DNA of 6,836 nucleotides from Propionibacteriaceae bacterium (lineage in GTDB: Bacteria; Actinomycetota; Actinomycetes; Propionibacteriales; Propionibacteriaceae): contig JAUNRO010000173.1 in the NCBI GenBank assembly GCA_030544185.1, positions 1-6,836 on the forward strand, written 5' to 3'. A model generated the notes under the pieces. It saw only the letters and a program-made list of their open reading frames with translations. It searched no databases and was not told where the DNA came from. The number at the start of each line of letters is the position of its first letter. The first letter of the stretch is position 1. A program made the position numbers and the translations under genes. This document shows positions 4,218-6,836 of the stretch, one piece after another.

Positions 4218-6129
4218 TCTCGCGGGTGTCGACCGTCGGGTCGCCTGCTGGCTGCGGCTGACCACGCAGCACAGTCTCGACCGCATAGCGCGTGATCTCC
4301 TGGGCCACCAGACCGAGCTGCTCCAGCAGCTGACCACGCGATGCGTGCTCGAGGAACCGATCGGGCACGCCGAACTCCCGCGTCGGCGTGTCCACCTCGC
4401 TGTGTCGCAGCTCCTGCGACAGTCGCGAGCCGAGACCTCCGACAACGCCCGAGTCCTCCACCGTGATCACGAGATCGTGCTCGCCCGCGAGCGCCACGAG
4501 CGCGGGGTTGACCGGCAGCGCCCACACCGGGTCGACCACGGTCACCCCGATGCCCTGAGCGGTCAGCCCCTCGGCGACCTCGAGGCCGAGCGGCGCGAAC
4601 GCGCCGTGGACGACCACGAGCACCTGCTGCTCCTCGGACTCCAGCAGGACGTCGACGCCGTCGATGGTGCGCACGGCCTCCATGTCGGCGGGCAGGGTGT
4701 CCTTGCCAAAACGCACCACGCTCGGCGCGTCGGCGATGTCCATGGCGGTGCGCAGAGCCTCGCGCAGGCGGGTCTCGTCGCGTGGGGCGGCGAGGTGCAG
4801 ACCGGGGACGATCGACAGGATCGAGCAGTCCCAGACCCCGTTGTGGCTGGCGCCGTCGGCGCCGGTGATGCCGGCCCGGTCGAGCACGAACGTCACGCCC
4901 TGGCGATGCAGGGCGACATCCATCAGGACCTGGTCGAACGCGCGGTTGAGGAACGTCGAATAGATCGCGACCACCGGATGCATGCCGGCGGCGGACAGGC
5001 CGGCCGCCGTGGCGACGGCGTGCTGCTCGGCGATGCCGACATCGAGCAGCCGTTCGGGAAAGGCCTCGGCGAAGCGATGCAGCCCGGTCGGGTGCAGCAT
5101 GGCCGCGGTCAGCGCGACGACATCCTGGCGGTCGTGACCGATCTTGAGGATCTCCTCGGCGAACACGTCGGTCCACGAGCGGCGGCAGCTCACCGACAAC
5201 GGCTCACCGGTGATTTCGTCGATCTGACCGACCGCGTGAAAACGGTCCTCCTCGTGCTGCTCGGCGGCCTCGAACCCGCGGCCTTTCTGGGTGAGCACGT
5301 GCACGATCACCGGACCGCCGAAGCGCTTGGCCTGGAGCAGCGCATATTCCAGCTCCTGCTGGTCGTGGCCGTCGATCGGGCCCACGTATTTCATGCCCAG
5401 ATCCGCGAAGAGCCCCTGCGGCGCGAGCACGTCCTTCAGTCCGATCTTGAGCCCGTGGAACCAGTCATAGGCCGCTTGACCGACCAACGGGGTCTGGGTC
5501 ATTGCCTTGCGGATGAAGTCGAGGCTCTGCTCATAGCGCCGGTCGGTGCGCAGCGAGGTCAGGTGGCGGGCGATCCCGCCCACCGTCGGCGTATAGGAGC
5601 GGCCGTTGTCGTTCGCCACGATCACCAGCGGCAGGTCCTTCTCGACCGCGATGTTGTTCACGGCTTCCCAGGCCATGCCGCCCGTGAGCGCTCCGTCGCC
5701 GATCACAGCCACCACTGTGCGGTCCTCACCGGCCAGCTGGAATCCCTTGGCCAGCCCTTCGGCCCACGACAGCGACGACGAGGCGTGGGAACTCTCCACC
5801 CAGTCGTGCTCGGACTCGGTGCGGCTCGGATAGCCCGACAGCCCACCTTGCTGGCGCAGCTTGGCGAAGCCGTCCTGGCGGCCGGTCACGATCTTGTGCA
5901 CATAGCTCTGATGGCCCGTGTCGAAGATGATCGGATCCTTCGGCGAGTCGAACACCCGGTGCAGCGCGAGGGTGAGCTCGACCACGCCGAGGTTCGGGCC
6001 CAGGTGACCGCCGGTGCGGCTGACACTGGTGACCAGGAACGACCTAATCTCAGCGGCGAGCTGGGTCAGCTCCTCACGGCTCAGGTTCTCGAGATCACGA
6101 GGACCCCGGATGCGATCCAACAAAGGCAT
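4213..6129 (-). CDS. dxs: 1-deoxy-D-xylulose-5-phosphate synthase
   Basis: This 638-residue cytoplasmic enzyme condenses pyruvate and glyceraldehyde 3-phosphate, releasing CO2, to make 1-deoxy-D-xylulose 5-phosphate. This is the entry step of the MEP route to isoprenoids; the product also feeds thiamine and, in many bacteria, pyridoxal synthesis. Thiamine diphosphate and a divalent metal are cofactors. Key residues are present: His42 in GGHLGPN; the cofactor motif GDGALTGG (144-151) through Asn158/159 and NDN (173-175); Glu368 in GIAEQHA (365-371); Tyr390; Arg418 in DRAG; Asp425 and His429 in ADGASHNG. The order is the usual ThDP domain, then the pyrimidine-binding domain (about 315-480) and the C-terminal transketolase domain (about 495-615). 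The ATG at 6129 is chosen over an in-frame ATG at 6210 because MPLLDRI begins family members and a -10-like element sits just upstream. The gene is intact and transcribed alone, converging with the MFS gene. Confidence 0.97.
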   Translation of the reverse strand: MPLLDRIRGPRDLENLSREELTQLAAEIRSFLVTSVSRTGGHLGPNLGVVELTLALHRVFDSPKDPIIFDTGHQSYVHKIVTGRQDGFAKLRQQGGLSGYPSRTESEHDWVESSHASSSLSWAEGLAKGFQLAGEDRTVVAVIGDGALTGGMAWEAVNNIAVEKDLPLVIVANDNGRSYTPTVGGIARHLTSLRTDRRYEQSLDFIRKAMTQTPLVGQAAYDWFHGLKIGLKDVLAPQGLFADLGMKYVGPIDGHDQQELEYALLQAKRFGGPVIVHVLTQKGRGFEAAEQHEEDRFHAVGQIDEITGEPLSVSCRRSWTDVFAEEILKIGHDRQDVVALTAAMLHPTGLHRFAEAFPERLLDVGIAEQHAVATAAGLSAAGMHPVVAIYSTFLNRAFDQVLMDVALHRQGVTFVLDRAGITGADGASHNGVWDCSILSIVPGLHLAAPRDETRLREALRTAMDIADAPSVVRFGKDTLPADMEAVRTIDGVDVLLESEEQQVLVVVHGAFAPLGLEVAEGLTAQGIGVTVVDPVWALPVNPALVALAGEHDLVITVEDSGVVGGLGSRLSQELRHSEVDTPTREFGVPDRFLEHASRGQLLEQLGLVAQEITRYAVETVLRGQPQPAGDPTVDTRES

Positions 6130-6142
6130 GACTGCCAGTGTA
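6130..6142 (-). promoter_or_regulatory. Probable leaderless promoter (-10 element) of dxs
   Basis: On the minus strand TACACT (6142-6137) is followed by seven bases (GGCAGTC) and the dxs ATG at 6129. Transcription would therefore start at or beside the start codon. No Shine-Dalgarno sequence precedes the ATG at a useful distance, and no clear -35 was found. This is the third gene of the window with the same geometry. Confidence 0.5.
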
Positions 6143-6204
6143 AGCAGGTTGCCCCCGATAAGTCCTGCTCGGACCTCCGACCTGGGTCGCCTGTCGGCAC
6201 ACCA

Positions 6205-6220
6205 GACCACGACCGTGGTC
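6205..6220. terminator. Small stem-loop at the end of the SOS-linked gene
   Basis: GACCAC (6205-6210) pairs with GTGGTC (6215-6220) around GACC, with a seventh C-G type pair possible. The stem overlaps the stop codon (6219-6221) of the minus-strand gene and precedes the dxs promoter region, so it could limit readthrough into dxs. There is no T-tract. The function is a guess from position. Confidence 0.35.
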
Positions 6221-6641
6221 AGAGACGGCGGATGAAGACCTTGCCGCGCAGTGCTTCCTCGACCAGCGCGACCGCCCGGCGCACGCGCACCAAATGCGCC
6301 GTCTGGTCCTGCCAGGCCTCGACCGCCGCCTCGACCACGTGCGGAGCGACCTGGTCACCGAGGCTGTCACGCACTCCCGCGAGGCCCGCCTGACTCGCCC
6401 GGTATTGGCTCTCCACGAACTGCGCCGCGAACCGGGCCAGCACCACCGGATGGCGCCGGAGGACGGGATAGGCCCGATAGTCCGCCGGACAGCAGTCCAG
6501 CAGCCAGGTCACCGCGGTGGCCTCCCAGTCCGGCGCCCCCGGCGGGCGCACCGTCTCCGGCCAGCCCGGCGGGACATAGATCGCTGTCCGCCGCTCCACA
6601 TAGTCTTCCGCGTGCCGCGGATGCAGCTGCATGGTGCTCAT
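6219..6641 (-). CDS. Uncharacterised actinobacterial protein under an SOS-type promoter
   Basis: This is a soluble, mostly helical protein of 140 residues without signal peptide or membrane segment. A proline-rich start ([18 protein letters not shown], 23-40) leads into [27 protein letters not shown] (46-72). Two further predicted helices (74-96 and 99-132) follow, the last ending [14 protein letters not shown]. The P-P-G-x-x-W and Y-x-V-L-R-R-H-P-V-x-L-A-R motifs look like those of a conserved actinobacterial family of unknown function. That is recollection, not a search. No catalytic motif is recognised, and Cys50/Cys51 form no obvious metal site. The ATG at 6641 is supported by AAGGGAGG eight bases upstream (6649-6656). 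Its promoter carries a LexA-like operator, so expression after DNA damage is expected. dxs follows on the same strand but has its own promoter. Whether it acts in repair, mutagenesis or checkpoint control cannot be told. Confidence 0.85.
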   Translation of the reverse strand: MSTMQLHPRHAEDYVERRTAIYVPPGWPETVRPPGAPDWEATAVTWLLDCCPADYRAYPVLRRHPVVLARFAAQFVESQYRASQAGLAGVRDSLGDQVAPHVVEAAVEAWQDQTAHLVRVRRAVALVEEALRGKVFIRRL

Positions 6642-6648
6642 GACCGGC

Positions 6649-6656
6649 CCCTCCCT
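6649..6656 (-). promoter_or_regulatory. Strong Shine-Dalgarno site of the SOS-linked gene
   Basis: On the minus strand the leader reads AAGGGAGGGG, with the purine core ending about eight bases before the ATG at 6641. It fixes the start codon. It also shows that this gene has a short 5' leader of about 25-30 nt, in contrast to the leaderless pattern of three other genes here. Confidence 0.8.
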
Positions 6657-6659
6657 TGA

Positions 6660-6675
6660 TCGAATATATGTTCGA
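6660..6675. promoter_or_regulatory. LexA-type SOS box
   Basis: TCGAATATATGTTCGA on the plus strand (TCGAACATATATTCGA on the minus strand) matches the actinobacterial LexA operator pattern TCGAAC-N4-GTTCGA at 11 of 12 defined positions. One arm is perfect; the other has T for C. It overlaps the last base of the -10 hexamer and covers the expected transcription start of the minus-strand gene, ending 18 bases before its ATG. Binding there would block initiation, which is the classic LexA repressor position. The A/T-rich core stands out in this GC-rich DNA. Confidence 0.85.
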
Positions 6676-6703
6676 TTCTAGACCGGCCCGGGTCGCCCGT
6701 CAA
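6675..6703 (-). promoter_or_regulatory. Sigma70-type promoter of the SOS-linked gene
   Basis: On the minus strand TTGACG (6703-6698) and TAGAAT (6680-6675) are separated by exactly 17 bases (6697-6681). Each hexamer differs from TTGACA/TATAAT at one position. Transcription should start near 6668-6669, inside the LexA-type box. This is by far the strongest promoter-like sequence in the window, as expected for a gene kept silent by a repressor and strongly induced when the repressor is removed. Confidence 0.85.
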
Positions 6704-6836
6704 GACATGCCAACGGTGGAAGACACATGAGCGGGTGAACCGGCGGCCCGCCGGAATCGGCCGAACGGTCTCGGAGGTGCGTACGCCGTGCTCGCGCTCG
6801 GGTCGGGGCGCATCCCGGCGGTGACACCGCCCTGCT
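6704..6836. other. Right edge, no supported gene
   Basis: Nothing here can be called firmly. On the plus strand a frame is open from 6731 to the window end. It has a possible GTG start at 6788 preceded by GGAGG at 6773-6777, giving VLALGSGRIPAVTPPC to the edge. This could be the start of a divergent gene but is too short to judge. Minus-strand frames are also open over this distance, with no recognisable protein. Confidence 0.3.

Noticed and set aside
4260..4272. GACCACGCAGCAC inside dxs matches 13 bases of the 20-bp repeat unit.
   Set aside because: It encodes normal dxs C-terminal residues and the flanks do not match, so coincidence or shared base bias is enough.
4345..6393. A 682-codon open frame on the plus strand opposite dxs.
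   Set aside because: It is rich in Arg, His, Asp and Gly, has no recognisable domain, and runs through dxs and into the next gene. dxs on the minus strand is unambiguous.
6788..6836. Possible start of a divergent gene at a GTG preceded by GGAGG.
   Set aside because: Only 16 codons lie inside the window and competing frames are also open, so no gene is called.

Overview
High-GC sequence with actinobacterial gene order: a ribonuclease D-like gene (DEDDy exonuclease plus HRDC domain) and a convergent 1-deoxy-D-xylulose-5-phosphate synthase gene (dxs), a pairing also known from Mycobacterium. Codon use, TAGGCT-type -10 elements placed directly before ATG codons and the protein sequences suggest an Actinomycetota chromosome, perhaps Propionibacteriales. 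That last placement is a guess from protein style, not a computed assignment.

Layout. Positions 1-353 hold no convincing gene. They contain a perfect 17-bp inverted repeat made largely of a G11 and a C12 run. The rnd-like gene (354-1601, +) starts at a probable leaderless promoter. A gene-free stretch of about 670 bp (1602-2270) follows; it is rich in dyads and contains a four-copy degenerate 20-bp repeat arranged head to head. Next come a Crp/Fnr-family regulator (2271-2948, +) and a 12-helix MFS transporter (2998-4173, +), the latter with its own leaderless-type promoter. dxs (4213-6129, -) converges on the transporter and also appears leaderless. At the right end, an uncharacterised 140-residue protein (6219-6641, -) has a textbook sigma70-type promoter (TTGACG, 17 bp, TAGAAT) whose start region is covered by a near-consensus LexA/SOS box.

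How the parts may work together. rnd and dxs are core RNA-processing and isoprenoid-precursor genes. The regulator-transporter pair lies between them and looks like an added module. The regulator carries exactly two cysteines, Cys5 and Cys103, positioned as in the Lactobacillus FLP thiol-disulfide switch, and has an FNR-type E-x-x-S-R recognition helix, so it may be a redox sensor controlling the adjacent transporter. The right-hand gene is best read as a member of the DNA-damage regulon with no known function. These two points, the two-cysteine regulator-transporter module and the SOS-controlled unknown protein, are the most promising leads. No CRISPR array, insertion sequence, tRNA or rRNA is visible.
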